Positions 52,471-64,000 of a stretch of DNA of 64,000 nucleotides are shown here, piece after piece; position 1 is the first letter of the stretch, and each line of letters starts with the position of its first letter. This DNA is from Strigops habroptila (Eukaryota; Chordata; Aves; Psittaciformes; Psittacidae). A program made the position numbers and the translations under genes. The notes under the pieces were generated by a model, which was not told where the DNA came from, made no database searches, and worked only from the letters and a program-made list of their open reading frames with translations. The stretch is taken from NCBI RefSeq assembly GCF_004027225.2, contig NC_044288.2, positions 24,128,744 through 24,192,743 on the forward strand, written 5' to 3'.

Positions 52471-55400
52471 AGACTTTTTCTAGTTACAACAGTGCAAGAT
52501 TCCTACTACATGACCTTCCTTTTTCTGGCTGTCAGCGACCAAGTCAGGACATAAATACCTTAAAGGACTGGTTTCTGATCCCCATCACCTTTCCTGTGCC
52601 TTCTGAATCAATCACAACTTAAAGCCATTGCAACACCATCAACAGCTACCGACCATCAGCTGAACTAATTCAAGGTAAAGGGAAGGCCTCTGAAGTGTTA
52701 ACTATGAATGAGAGACCACTCATGCCTCTCACATTAACCTGTTTGTTAGTAAAGGTAGGCTGAATACTGCCATGCACAGTGGGGCATATGGAACTGCACT
52801 AATACTCATGAAAAAATCATTAACACAGAAACTGTATTTGTTACAGACACTCAGTGGCTGTCTAATTCTAGGGTCAGCCATACGAAAGATCACTCATGGC
52901 ACAATGGAGTGCTATCCTGGAAGTCAAAGAACTAAGGGATAAGAACTAAGGGATGATTCTATCCAAAATCCTATCAGATCAAACTGTCCTCACTTTAAAA
53001 TCCTGATTAAATTTATGTAACATTTTTAAAGTTTATGAAATCCATGGCCTACCTGAGCTTTGTTTGCAGAGCAATTATTCGTTTACAGTGTTAATCTTTA
53101 GCACACACTGCATCATGATAGCAAATCAGAATAGAAAATTACAGAGTCAATAAAGAAAAACTACTCTCCTCCCCCCATAGCAGCAAACATTGCCTATGCT
53201 GAAGTCCTTACAACTGAGGGCAGTCTCTGGGATGTTGCTCAATGTTCCCTTTCAAAAGGACCTTGAATGCCTAAGAGCAAATAGGAACTCAGTTCTGGGA
53301 GGGAAATAGAAGTACCATAACACTAGTGACTACTCCAAGGCATCTAGGATTGGAGATGGCTGCAAACTTGTTCCATAGACTTCCATATTCCTCAGAAAAA
53401 AATTAATCATGTAACAAGATGGACATATCCACCTTCAAAAATCAGTGAGGAAAAGGGTCCTTAAACTGTTTATTTTTCACTCCTTAGAAATAGTTTTAAA
53501 AAAGAGATTACACAAAAGACAGTTTGGCTTTAGATTGGCTGAATTCTCTTGATTTCTACATGAGAAGGATCCTATGTTTGGTGGAGTTACTCTGAAGCTG
53601 GAACAAAAAAGGATCTTTTGGTCTTGTCATGATAGTTAAAGTAACATCCTTTAAAATGGAAGAGCACGTTAGCATAGAGAATGATGTGATTAGATCTTTA
53701 AAAACAACTTTAAAAACAACTCCTTGACCTGACTTAAAGAGAAACCAGATATAATAACAAACAAAACATCTTCTCCTGTCCTCCCTTGAGATCTTAAAAT
53801 CAGGTTTAACAGCTGATTTAACAGCTTTTCTTGTTGAAAAGCACCCTCATCCCATGATCAGGGTGGAACAGACCTACCTGGGAACTTGGCAAGCTCTTAG
53901 TGATTGTATAGCTCTTAGTAGTTATATCATCATTTCAAAGATGCTTCCATTGCTCTTACTTGGGCTGAAATAAAAATCCCTTCATAATAAGCCTGACATG
54001 CTACAGCTGCTGCAATACTGTGACATTAGTGAGCAGCTTGATCCAGAATCTCCGTAGTTGTAAGTACAATAAAATATTTATGGATTTATCATAGTCCAAA
54101 GCAGAGATTTGTACTCATTAGTGCAATCAGTGTAAAATCTCACTATGACTCTGGGTATGGACTGCACTGCATGATTTAACCAGCCTTCAGTTGTTGAGTT
54201 GCTGAGACTTCTTATTCAAACTGATGAAGTCAGATCATCTAAGTCCTCTTAGCAGTTTGCCATCATCATTCCAAATTTTTGTCTTGCAGGATTCTTTGCA
54301 TGTACCTTCAACTTGTTTTGAATGAAAGCCTCTGCTCCATCATTGCCACCAATGAAGCAAGCAGCAAAGTAGCCAAACAACAAAAGCTGCGTATATCAAA
54401 TGGGTTAAAGAGAGCAACTCAATCTCTGAATCCGTTTTGTCACTGACATTTCAGTAACTTCAGTAACATGACATAAAAGCATTAACCTGTCTGCCCACTC
54501 CCTGCTTTTCTAAGAACTGTGAACAAGTGCTTGGCACAGATTTATTGCTCTTTGCCAGTTCAGGTTAGGAACTGCTCTTCAGCCAGTTCTTACAGTAAAA
54601 TGGTTGCTGCCTGAAAACACAGTAGAATTTAGTAGCTGGTGCTAAAATTCTTCATCACCACTCAGGCTACTTGATGTCCTCCTGATTGAGGAAAATTTTA
54701 CACTCTTACAGAAGCTGTATGGTTCAGCTTCTTTGTCTTAGTAATTGTGGGAGCACACTGCCTCTGCATCTCAAACCTCCTGTGGAAAGCAGAATAGTCC
54801 ACCATGTCAATTATATGAGCTCTGTTCTCCACAGACCAGGACGGCACAAGGTTCCTTCAATTTAAGCATGATGAAATTGGACACATTCCAGACCCTCAAT
54901 CTTCTACACTACTAAGGTTCATGTGATGCATTAGTAACAAACCCAGGAAAGTCTACTTACACAGTGTTGTACTGCCTTTTTTTTAACATACTGGTCTGAG
55001 TTAATGTAACTTGCTTGTTGTGACCTATCAACTATGAATAGGCTAGAAAAAGAGAAAATTGTTAATTTTATATTCTGCCCTTCTGAAACTATGAAGAAAT
55101 CCAATCCTCTTTCTCTCCCATACAAGACTGGTGTCCCAAGACAGAGAGTAAGAATCCTGCCTTAATGAATCCTTAAAGAAAGGTCGGGGACTGGATGAAA
55201 CAAATTAGAGAACTAGAGAGAAAGCCAAAAGCCAGACCAAGGAATATCAAAAAGGCAAATGAAAAAAGAGCTCCAGTGATGCCTAATGGGTCTGTGGACT
55301 TCATACAGAATAACTAATATGGCACCCACTACCCCCAGTGGGAGTTGGAACTAGATGAACTTTAAAGTCTTTCAACCCAAACCATTCTATGATTCTATTC

Positions 55401-57187
55401 ACTCTCAGTTTCCACTGTCTAACAAAGAAGGTTACAGACTGTGTGTGATACAATGTCAAGCAGTACCTATTCAGCTTGTGACAAAAATGACAATTGGTGC
55501 TGATTTACATTTTTAAAGAAATGTTGACAGATTGCCTACTTTCACTCTGTTATCCCAGGGCATCACTCGTTCTTCACAGTATGTTGTTTATCTGGACTAA
55601 GCACCAGGATCTACAGTTTCTGGAAACTTGTGAATGGCTGGAGCTTGTTGTCCCAACACCCTTAAAATTCCAGTCCCATGTATGCCTTGTTCTTGGCAGT
55701 TGTTTTTTCTTAGTTAATTTTGCTTTGCTGCAAAGTTGATTTACATGATTTCAGGCTTGAATCATATCCAAAACCAGTCTGGCAAGAGGAGGAAAATCTG
55801 TGATGTGGGACAACCAACGGGATTTTTGATGATATTTGTTAAATTAAGTGTGAATCTAAGTTCTTCATCAAAAATTATACTAAACCCCAAACAAAACACA
55901 CGCATCAATCTTGCACCATTAGCTAAAGACTCAACACCAAACTTCCTTCAGACATCATGCTCCTGCCTTCCTGATATTTGTTTCCATTCTTTGGACTTTT
56001 TTATTTTTCATCACAGTACTTAAATTAGAATTTATAATAACAGCTTGAGCTAAAACTCTCATTCTCACATGAAAACATAGCTGCAAGATGCAATAAGCAA
56101 AAGAAAGCCCTCAACAAGTATCTGTACGAAGAACAAACAATTGCTAAATCATCCTTTTCTTACTCATTCCCAGTAGAACAAAGCCTTGTATTTTAAAATA
56201 CTTTTTAGTTTGTGATATTTCTTCAATGTATCTGCAAATAGTATTGTAGGACAACCTGAGCACCTCCCTCCTCTTCCCCCAGGTTAGCAAGATGTTAAAG
56301 ATGCACCCCCCAACCTTTCACTTCCACTCCCAGATAACCTGCTCTGGTAAACTGAGCTGTTTTGCTAGAAAAGCTTTGTGCTTCCTCTGTGCTTCCTCAG
56401 TGGCAGTACCACAGGATTTTCTTTGAAAAGCAAAGGAAACAAGAAGTCCCTCAGTATCCATGCCAACAAAGACTGTGGTTAGTGTTAAACTGGTCCCCTT
56501 TTGGTTTGCTGTCTATGGTTATTCTAGTGAAAAGTATTTCTTGGCACAGTATTAGTTCCAATGCCAAACATTTCAAACTTTTCACAGAAAACAATCGCTA
56601 ATTATTCCTGTAGAGAACAGCTTCACACTGCCAACTTGCAAAGAGAGGCTAAATTCATTAAATCAATTATTCATGCTGAACTTCTATAAAAGTGTTTATA
56701 GAAATAGTTATGCTTAGAACAAACTGAAGATGTCTTCCCATTGATTCAGCAATTCACCAAGGAACAATTTTAAGCTCTCAGTCTTTCCCATATCCATGCA
56801 AATGGCAGCAAGGCCAGCCTCTCCCATCCACAGCACTACTCATGGTCATATTTTATTAATATAAACCCATGTAGGTGTCTGAAACATGAAGGGATGAGCA
56901 AAGGAAATCAATTATTCATGTTTATATGTGGATAACATACTTGCCTTTAGAAAGAACTGACAGGCTACAGAACCTTCAGGTGCTGATGTGCAGTGTAGCT
57001 TCATGCCAACAAGAGATCATCCTCCAACTCTACCTCATGAGTTGGAGAGGCACAGAAAATCAATTCTGAAAGCAGAAGACTTGGACTGATAGAATTCCAT
57101 TTGCTGTCAGTAAGAAACTATTACCTTCTATCGATGGTATCTAAAGATTTCAGGGAGAAAGGTTCAAGGCAAATAAATTTTTAACAT
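52471..57187. other. Intergenic DNA between FOXI1 and DOCK2, right part
   Basis: Apart from a CR1 tail at 55.3 kb I see no gene or recognisable element. Short direct duplications occur near 52,930 (GAACTAAGGGAT) and 53,700 (CTTTAAAAACAA). It ends at the probable DOCK2 polyadenylation signal. Confidence 0.5.
55320..55398 (+). mobile_element. CR1 LINE 3' tail fragment
   Basis: The stretch reads GTGGGAGTTGGAACTAGATG, ACTTTAAAGTC, CAACCCAAACCATTCTATGATTCTATT, split here into its landmark phrases. This is the extreme 3' end of an avian CR1 element in the plus orientation, ending in the ATTCTATG-type repeat. Only about 80 bases remain. Confidence 0.9.
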
Positions 57188-57904
57188 TTTATTGATGAAC
57201 AGCCAAAAATGCAGCTTTTGTTTATCGTGCTGCTGGATGTAATAGCAACTCATACATGTGTAAATAAACTTTTGCACGTTTTCAACATAATAGCCACTGT
57301 TCTGAAAATAACTCAGGCGTATGGTGTCAGAGTCATGGACATCACCCTGAGAAAGACTGAGGATACAGAGCAGTGGGGTGGGAGCAGCAGAGGGATCCAA
57401 CGACTGTAAATCCAGCCACAGAGCACATTGTCAGCAGCTATTTTGTGCTGAGCCATCTGTTGCCTTGACTACGCTGACAGTAATAGTTGAAAGATAGCTG
57501 GAGTGTGTCTGTACCAGCTACAGAAAATAATAACTTCTGTCCTCTTTGAAAAGAACAGGATCTGACTTACATTTTACAGCAAGCACTGCAGATGACCTTT
57601 TAATACATCTTTCTTCTGAGGAATAAGTTTTGTCACCAGGGAACACACAATGTCCTTTGACCTCTATGCCCAGAGGCTCAGTGAACTTCTGTTGCATGTC
57701 CTGGTGGGCACATCCTGTAGTATTTTCTTCAAATGTTATTCCTGTATCTGTATCACAAGTCACTTATCGGAGCCCATTAATATTGTTGTTCCTATTTATT
57801 AGCCATCTATGTTATCTTTCTTTAGAGTAGCTGGCACTCTAAAATAGGAGATGTATGTATAGGTAATTATTTTCAGTTGAGAAGCAGTCTTGTAACAGAC
57901 TCAA
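57188..57904 (-). other. DOCK2: Probable DOCK2 3' untranslated region
   Basis: This follows the DOCK2 stop codon on the minus strand. Two AATAAA signals are present: one at 57,795-57,800, giving a 3' UTR of roughly 100 bases, and one at 57,188-57,193, giving roughly 720 bases. Which is used cannot be told from sequence. An 82-codon minus frame at 57,763-57,518 falls inside and is taken as chance. Confidence 0.55.
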
Positions 57905-57979
57905 TCACAGATCTGTAGATGAAGATTTGAAATGATGCTCCACAGACTGCTTTCCATCTTCTAGAACTTTGGAAATGCG
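57905..57979 (-). CDS. DOCK2: DOCK2 last coding exon
   Basis: This short exon has acceptor CTCTTGTTTTCCAG and encodes 24 residues: [11 protein letters not shown], then [13 protein letters not shown] and stop TGA at 57,905-57,907. It aligns with the human end at the SK...GKQ positions and at the final STDL, but is four residues longer and divergent in between. It was found by phase, acceptor and the STDL end, as it is too short to stand out as an open frame. Confidence 0.9.
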   Translation of the reverse strand, partial: RISKVLEDGKQSVEHHFKSSSTDL

Positions 57980-60900
57980 CTGGAAAACAAGAGGAACAGA
58001 GTGCCATATGTTAAAATGACTGCTGCATTGGATTCAGTATGTATAGTAATATATAGATATAAAATGCATATATTAATTAATAGCTTGTGGCCTTAAGCTG
58101 TGGCGAGAGAAAAAATTATGTTGACCAAATCCTGGAAATTTTGAATTAATTTCTCCATCCTGCAAAACCATAAACCTGTGTTTAAACCTGTCCACATGAT
58201 TCCAGTCATGTTGTGAAGCACTACACAAATGGATCTGTAGCTTTGTTCAGTCCTTTTTCAGACTTGTAAAAAAGGACATTTTGTCCTCCTCATTTTAAAT
58301 CCTATTTAGGTTTAAATGTGACTGGATGAGATCACACTGAAAAGCTGTTACTCCTGGGTCTGAAAAGAACAAGTATGTGATAAACTGAACAGAAGTGAAA
58401 TCCTACAGACTTCAAATTAATGGGTTAATTTTGTTCCTACCAGGAAAATATTATGAACACACCTAAGTGCAGATTTTCCTAAATGTTGCTCAGTGGTCCC
58501 TGAAAGCACTATCTGGTTTTTTTTTTTTTGAAACACTGAAGAAACTAATGGATGACAATGAAACCTATTCACCAGAAAAAAATAAATAAAACCCCAAACA
58601 AAACAAAATACAATACAATAAAATAAAATAAAATAAAATAAAATAAAATAAAATAAATAAACTTTAGCTTTGAAAGATCAGCAAAGTTGACACATCGAAC
58701 ATTGCAGGTGTCACAGAATGCTTATGCATTATGCCTATCAGCTACCTGCACCTGCATTAAATGTCACCCACTACCTGAAAGAACAGGAAAACTTTTAAAC
58801 ATTTCAATCTTAATATCTGCACTGAATATACATCATTTGATTTCATACAATGCATTAAATTCAATTGTTTTAATTGTGGGAATTTTCCACAGACATGAGT
58901 GAAAGGTTTCCTACTTCGAACGAAGGCAACCTGTTTGGAGCAGCTGTTTGAGCTTACACTGTTGCTTCAGTGTAAGCCAAGTTCTACTTTGAAAGCAGCA
59001 TCTCTGCCATCAGAGGTTGACCACACTGTTCATGTTTTGCCACATATGCTATGCTTACCTTACTTAGCTGCCTGTGCTAACTGCCCCATGTGATTAATCG
59101 AACAAGAAACAATCACTTTCCTCTGCTGCTAATCAACGTTATCAAAAGCAAATCCGAGTAAATTAGTAGGTCACATGAGACCTCTTGTGGTCCCGAAGCA
59201 GAACTGCACATCGGAGCCTGCCTTTCAAACAATCGAAGATGGACCCTCGTACTCCAGCAAGCACAGCCAGAGGCAAATGTTTGCATCCCCATAGAGCTTC
59301 CACTCCTCTCTCTGACGAGAGAAGGGGGGAAGGGGGAGGTGGAAAGGGGGAGAGAAAAGGAAGAGTTTGACATGATCTTCTGTTATTTTGAAAAGACTTA
59401 ATTTTCAGAGCCTAGGATTCCTGAAGAGGCAACACTTTCTCCTTCCCCCATAAACGCACAGAACTTACCATTGTTTTAAACAACTGGTTCACTTTCTTTT
59501 TTTTGAAGGTTTTCTTGTCACCATCTGAAGTGGAAGGAAACACTGGTTGACTCAACCTGTGTGACGCAATTGTTTCATCAGGTGCCACAGGGCCAACGGA
59601 CAGAGTTAATCCTTAGAAGAGAAACATATTGGTTGCACAAAATAAAACAAAACCAAAACATGAGAGTCAGAGTGTAAGACAAAGCAGAATTCAAAATAAT
59701 GAGCTCCTGCAATGACTAGAAAGAAATTAGACATTTTTATTCTAACTGTATTCTTAGAATACAAAAGTAAGTAATGGGGAAGCAGTAAACTTCATTACAT
59801 GGAAACTGAATAGTGAAAAAATGAACCAATCTGGTCACAGAATTAAAAATAGATAAATACATGAAAAAGAAGTGGGCTGTGACAGTCTGTTGTGTTGTGC
59901 TAGATGTCTGTTAAAGGCATCTGGAAAGATGGGCACAATGAGAGAGATAGAGGAAGTGCAAGCTGAGAAATGGGACATGCTATGGAAGAAGTAGGGGGTA
60001 AAGAACATGGAAATAGGGCACATTTTCTCTACATACCCTGGCCTGGAAATGAGATCCACTTTCAGTTACACTTTCCCCTCCTCTGTCATGCAACTGTCAG
60101 TCTTTCTAGTGGGCAGTTACCTTATCTTGTTTCCCCTTCCTCTTCCTATGAGGGAGGCTTATGAGATTGCTCTCTAACATTCAAAGCAGAAGTTGAAACC
60201 GTACTATGGGGCAGCCTCTGGGGATATTCATCTGCCAAAGCAGAGTACAGAGCTTCTCTTCCCATTTCAAACACTGCCCTCTGCTTTGAGGAGTAAGGAA
60301 GATGAATGGACCTTGCCTCTTTCAAGGCAGGGAGAATGCCCACAAGCAGCAGTCCAGCCCTGTGTGCACAATACACACTTATTGTAATCTCCATCTCAGA
60401 GGCACAGAGCCATAGACAGCACTACCTGCTCTGCCTGGGCCAAACCCTTTATTGCTGTTTCCTTAACACAGCAACAAAGAAGTGCAGAACTCTCATCTTA
60501 CTGTAAGCAGCTTACCTGGAATAGCTGGCATAGAACGACTGACAGAACTCATCTGCTTGAGGACAGACGTTTTCTGAGGTGCCACTGCGTGTTCTGAGAG
60601 GTTGGTGTCACTCATGAACTCGTATTTCCTCAGCACCTGTTTAATAAAAAAAAACAAAAAAAAAAAGCCAAAGTCCATTAATGATGAACTGAGATGTCAG
60701 CAACAAAGATGCAAGCAAAATGGTATTATGTGAAAAGCATAAAAGAAAATAACGAAAAAACAAATTATAATGCCTAACCCTAGTTCTTTATGGGATTGTT
60801 TGCTGAGTAAACAGTAAAAGTAACTAAAAGCAGTAGAACTGGATCCACATCAAATATTATATACTAGCTAAAAACATGTAATGATTTGGGAGATGATTTA

Positions 60901-63900
60901 TTGTTAGAGAAATACTTGTCATTCCACATAGAAAAAATATTACCCTAAAAAGCTAGCTAGAAGTCATTCTGTAATGGGGAAGTGGAGGATGATATTCCTA
61001 TCATATCTGTGGAATAATGCTATCAGCCAGCTCTGAATACTATTGCAATACCATAGCCCCCTTGGCTGCTGCGAGATTGTCACTGTTTTTCTGAAGCAAA
61101 GGAAAATCCTGTGACTCAGTAAGCAGTGAGATTCCCACGGCTAGGTGTGTGTTACCTCATTAATCACAAGACAAAGGTGTTGCTTGGTTTTGGATATTAA
61201 TGCTCCTCAAAGCATGACTGTGCTTTATAGCTCTGTTTTGTCTGAGGACATGTAGTGTAAGACAATCATAACCCTCCACAAGCTTCTCCTTGTTCCCCAA
61301 AAGAATCTTAGCTTTCTACTGAATTCACTTTGCCTTTGATGATTGTGTGTCCTCTTGCTATACAAGGCCTATCTAAATTAAAATATCTGGCAACAAGAGA
61401 TTGTTCAATTCCATGGAGAGAGCGTAAGTCATTTTAATGATCTAGCAGTGCAATAAAAGCACCCAGATGATCTGTGGAGCGAGAGATGCCAGTGATTCCA
61501 GACTTCAGTCTGGCACTGTTTAAGGAACACTGTTTGCAAGCTTGCAGTTTCCTAACAGCTGCATGTTCCATAACAAGGTACAAAATGTACAGGGCTCATT
61601 ACTTCCCGAACAGCCCTGACTGCGGAGAGTTGCCATGAAATGGCAGCGCAGGCAGTTGCTTCTTGCAGCACCGCTGGCTGAACCCGCCCAGCACAGTATC
61701 CCAGTTTAAGCTAACTAACTGAGCTTCAGAATTTGCAACTTCAGGGCTCTATTATCTGTCATCATAAGCAAGAGGAGATGCTCTGATTTTTCCACTGATT
61801 TGTTTCTTCCTCAGCACCTCACAGGTTTTGTTCATAACAGGGCAGATCATCTCTGCATCCTACATATTTCCCTTTATGGCAGGGTTTTATGTGGTTTTAT
61901 TTATTTCCCTATGCAAAGCAGTAATGTCCTCTTTTTTATAGAATATAAAATACTACTCTAAATCAGTAACATACACATTTCATGTCAGAGATAGAGACAT
62001 CAGGTGCTGTCTTCTCATCAGCAAACACCACGCTGCTTCTCTTTGTTCTTTTTTTGGACTTTCTCCTCTTGACTTCAGGGTGAGGATTAATTTGCAGAGC
62101 AGTCTCCTCTGATTCTGCTTTTCCCTGCTTTGGTAGCACTACTTCCAGATCAAAGCTGCAGGAGGAAAAGAAAAAAGTACAAGTTGCTGAGTGATATTTT
62201 AAAAGCCACTGGCATTCTGATGTCATTTCCCCATGAAATATAAATGCAGGTCATCCTTTCCTTTGACTTTCTATGCAGCCTTGCAAACTGTTGGCAAAAC
62301 GTATACGATGTGCTTCAGCTGGCAGCTGTAGATACAAAGGAGATGCCTTCAGGAGGTATGACCTTGTCTTAAAATCTTGCAAAGAATGTAAAATATTAAC
62401 ATGAGTTCAAATCCCCTTTTTAAAGTTTCGTGCATTAGCTGAAGAACTAAACTAAACAGAGTTAAGAGCTCATATGGCAAGTTTATGTGCAGTGATGATG
62501 GTGCTGACATGCTCTTTTGGTTGTTGAAAACAATGGAACAGAGAATTTATTGTCATGTTTTAAATGCATTCTCCTATTTATTTCACCAGACTGAGCAACA
62601 ACACATATAATTGATCAAAAAAAAAAAAACCAACCCAAACCTCAAATCTTCCTCCTCTCTTCCTCTAATTTTTATAGTTCAAAACCAGGCTATTTTTAAT
62701 TTAAAAAACCCCAAACAGATATTAAATTGGTGCTGGCTTTACTCCCTCTGAACTTACTTTACTCCCCTCCTGAACTTATTTTACAACATAAAAATTGATA
62801 GATGAAGCAGCCTGGTGAATCTATTGACCAGTGCTTCCTAGAAATAAATTAGCATCATAAGAATTAAAAATAGTTGCATGATTCAGCTGCTGAAGTGTAG
62901 CTGTCTGGTTCCATAAGAGGTGTCCTGCTTTCCTAAGGACCTGGGGCTGGCAGATGTGACACAAATCATGGCTGTGTGCTACACCCTTCTTGAGTGGAAG
63001 CTGAGGGGCAGGAATAGCAGCCTGGGGCCTCTCATAATGTGTGATACTACACATCCTTGTTAGGCAGCTCAGAATACTTAAGTAGTGTTAAACAAGAAAC
63101 TGACAGTAAAACATGCCAGAATAGAGGGGTATCTTGAGAAGGAACACTCCAAATTAGAGGCATACACCTTTGGACTTCTAAAAAGTGAGTATATTTTGCC
63201 TATTGAGGTTGAAATACTGAAGCTCTAAGCCTGGAGGAAGTGATAGCTACAATTAAAAATAATTTTGGCATAGTCTGAAGAGACTGTTAATGGTCTTTAC
63301 CCTTGAATGCCTTTTTTAAAGTATCTTCTAGTTTCATCCCATAAAACTGGTTAAAAACCAGGACTGAAAGAAAATGTGTATTGTATTCATAACCAACCTT
63401 TCTGAAGTGGTTTTGTTTGGAGTACTGCAGTCTGAATTCATGGAAGACAGAGAAATAACTGACAACTGGCGATAGGATCTCAGCATTGACCGCGGCCGTC
63501 CTACTCTCTTGTCATCAAAATCTGGCTGCAGGATGGAAAGAGAAACACATTCTATCAAACAGCTTGGTGTGAACCTCATTTCATCCCTTGTCACTAGGTC
63601 TTGAAGATAGCACAAATGTTTTAACATATTTGTCATGAAAGAAGTTATTTGCTATCATTAATTTTCTTCTGTCTGGTACACTCTTACTCTTAAGGCCTCT
63701 CAAACTTGATGGCACAGTGAGTAGCTAAACAAACTACAACTGACATAATAAACTGTATGTTTGAAAAAGAAATTAAGAGAAACAGTGTCTGCTGATCTTA
63801 TTTCAGTCAGACCTGGGGCATGCCATTAATGTACTTGCTTGGGTAAATAGATTTAGTTAGTCTTTGCTCCAAGATGATAATCATGCTCTGTCACCAACAC

Positions 63901-64000
63901 AACAGGTTCTGCCATCTCTATGTGTTAATGTGTTAACCTTTTAAAATTATGTGTTTGCAATTTGGACAAAACCAATATTGCCCTAGTAGCCAGGGAGAAA
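57905..64000 (-). CDS. DOCK2: DOCK2, dedicator of cytokinesis 2, C-terminal part (spliced, continues past right edge)
   Basis: Five minus-strand exons with matching phases encode the last 215 residues. They were recognised by the family-specific C-terminal tail: [54 protein letters not shown], the DGDKK...[11 protein letters not shown] block and the terminal STDL. DOCK2 is a cytoplasmic Rac guanine-nucleotide exchange factor of leukocytes that works with ELMO1 in chemotaxis and immune-synapse formation. Its SH3, DHR1 and catalytic DHR2 domains are encoded further right, outside the window. This tail lies after DHR2 and is rich in Ser, Lys and Arg, with polybasic segments suited to acidic-lipid binding. 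All splice sites are GT-AG and the frame is intact. Confidence 0.96.
57980..59468 (-). other. DOCK2: DOCK2 last intron
   Basis: No further exon is seen. It contains an A-rich stretch with an AAAAT pentanucleotide repeat at about 58,596-58,660. CpG rises slightly near 59.1-59.25 kb without a recognisable element. Confidence 0.85.
58577..58662 (+). repeat. A-rich tract with AAAAT pentanucleotide microsatellite
   Basis: An AAAT/AAAC-rich lead-in is followed by about eight AAAAT units. The layout resembles the expanded poly-A remnant of an old retroposed sequence, but no element body is recognised beside it. Confidence 0.85.
59469..59611 (-). CDS. DOCK2: DOCK2 coding exon (second from the end)
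   Basis: The 143-base exon has acceptor TTTCTCTTCTAAG and donor ACAATG|GTAAGT. It completes the glycine, then encodes [20 protein letters not shown] and ends with [19 protein letters not shown] in phase 0. The polybasic KKKK stretch before VNQ is family-typical. Confidence 0.96.
59612..60515 (-). other. DOCK2: DOCK2 intron
   Basis: A 904-base GT-AG intron. Open frames inside (for example near 60,146-60,394) have no splice support and are read as chance. Confidence 0.85.
60516..60636 (-). CDS. DOCK2: DOCK2 coding exon (third from the end)
   Basis: The 121-base exon has acceptor TTTATTAAACAG and donor ATTCCAG|GTAAGC. It encodes [20 protein letters not shown], then [20 protein letters not shown] and the first base of a glycine codon. 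This block is among the most conserved of the DOCK2 tail. Confidence 0.95.
60637..61974 (-). other. DOCK2: DOCK2 intron
   Basis: A 1,338-base GT-AG intron. I see nothing in it beyond AT-rich sequence and an A-run just before the 60,636 acceptor. Confidence 0.85.
61975..62155 (-). CDS. DOCK2: DOCK2 coding exon (fourth from the end)
   Basis: The 181-base exon has acceptor TTTCCTCCTGCAG and donor AAATGT|GTATGT. It completes the split serine and encodes [10 protein letters not shown], then a basic run [20 protein letters not shown] and an acidic-to-neutral end SISDMKC. The phase-0 exit at the TGT codon keeps the same spacing to the next conserved block (KYEFMSD) as in the human protein, which decides between two possible GT donors. 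Confidence 0.93.
62156..63397 (-). other. DOCK2: DOCK2 intron
   Basis: A 1,242-base GT-AG intron. It holds two A-rich runs with CCAACCC/CCCCAAAC motifs near 62,618-62,640 and 62,702-62,720, and no recognised element. Confidence 0.85.
63398..63525 (-). CDS. DOCK2: DOCK2 coding exon (fifth from the end)
   Basis: This 128-base exon has acceptor CCATCCTGCAG and donor GAAAG|GTTGGT. It enters in phase 0 with [17 protein letters not shown], continues through [20 protein letters not shown], and leaves after two bases of a serine codon. Serine-rich and basic, it follows the catalytic DHR2 region, whose exons are beyond the edge. Confidence 0.93.
63526..64000 (-). other. DOCK2: DOCK2 intron, cut by the window edge
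   Basis: This is the intron upstream of the exon that starts at 63,525. No other exon is visible before the edge, so the DHR2 exons lie further right. Confidence 0.75.

Noticed and set aside
57518-57763. 82-codon minus-strand frame downstream of the DOCK2 stop
   Set aside because: It lies inside the probable DOCK2 3' UTR, has no splice acceptor in frame, and does not match the DOCK2 tail, which ends in the exon at 57,979-57,905.
61963-61980. Alternative donor AAAT|GTGTAT for the DOCK2 exon ending at 61,975
   Set aside because: It would break the frame into the next exon, whereas the adjacent GTATGT donor keeps phase 0 and the conserved spacing.

Overview
This is a vertebrate nuclear window, most likely from a bird. 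The evidence for a bird is a set of CR1 LINE tails that end in the avian-style ATTCTATG-type repeats (near 7.5, 15.5 and 55.3 kb), a typical AT-rich, CpG-poor background with one CpG island, and the gene pair FOXI1 and DOCK2 in close tandem. I cannot name the species. There are no prokaryotic features, CRISPR arrays or rRNA genes, and most of the window is non-coding.

Layout. From 1 to about 28.1 kb I see only intergenic DNA: two CR1 tails on the minus strand, a possible ancient repeat at 4.6-5.0 kb, and simple repeats. A CpG island at 28.13-28.48 kb looks like a promoter. It carries a short ATG-started reading frame with two usable splice donors. A candidate exon with excellent splice signals lies at 32,894-32,977 on the same strand. 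Just downstream of the island, about 28.6-29.15 kb, is what looks like a solo endogenous-retrovirus LTR. From 33 to 43.4 kb there is no supportable gene.

FOXI1 occupies 43,847-45,986 on the minus strand as two coding exons (375 residues, complete forkhead domain, intron inside the domain as in other vertebrates). Between FOXI1 and DOCK2 (46.0-57.2 kb) lie a palindromic pair of E-boxes just upstream of FOXI1, an unexplained CpG-richer patch at 51.5-52.5 kb with protein-like open frames on both strands, and one plus-strand CR1 tail. The 3' end of DOCK2 enters from the right edge. Its last five coding exons can be read with exact splice sites and phases from 63,525 down to a stop codon at 57,905, giving the final 215 residues of the protein.

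FOXI1 (a transcription factor of ionocytes and inner ear) and DOCK2 (a Rac exchange factor of leukocytes) are not known to work together. Their tandem, same-strand arrangement is the conserved vertebrate order DOCK2-FOXI1-LCP2, so LCP2 is expected beyond the left edge. No new biological system is evident. The strongest unknown is the transcription unit that seems to start at the CpG island near 28.3 kb.
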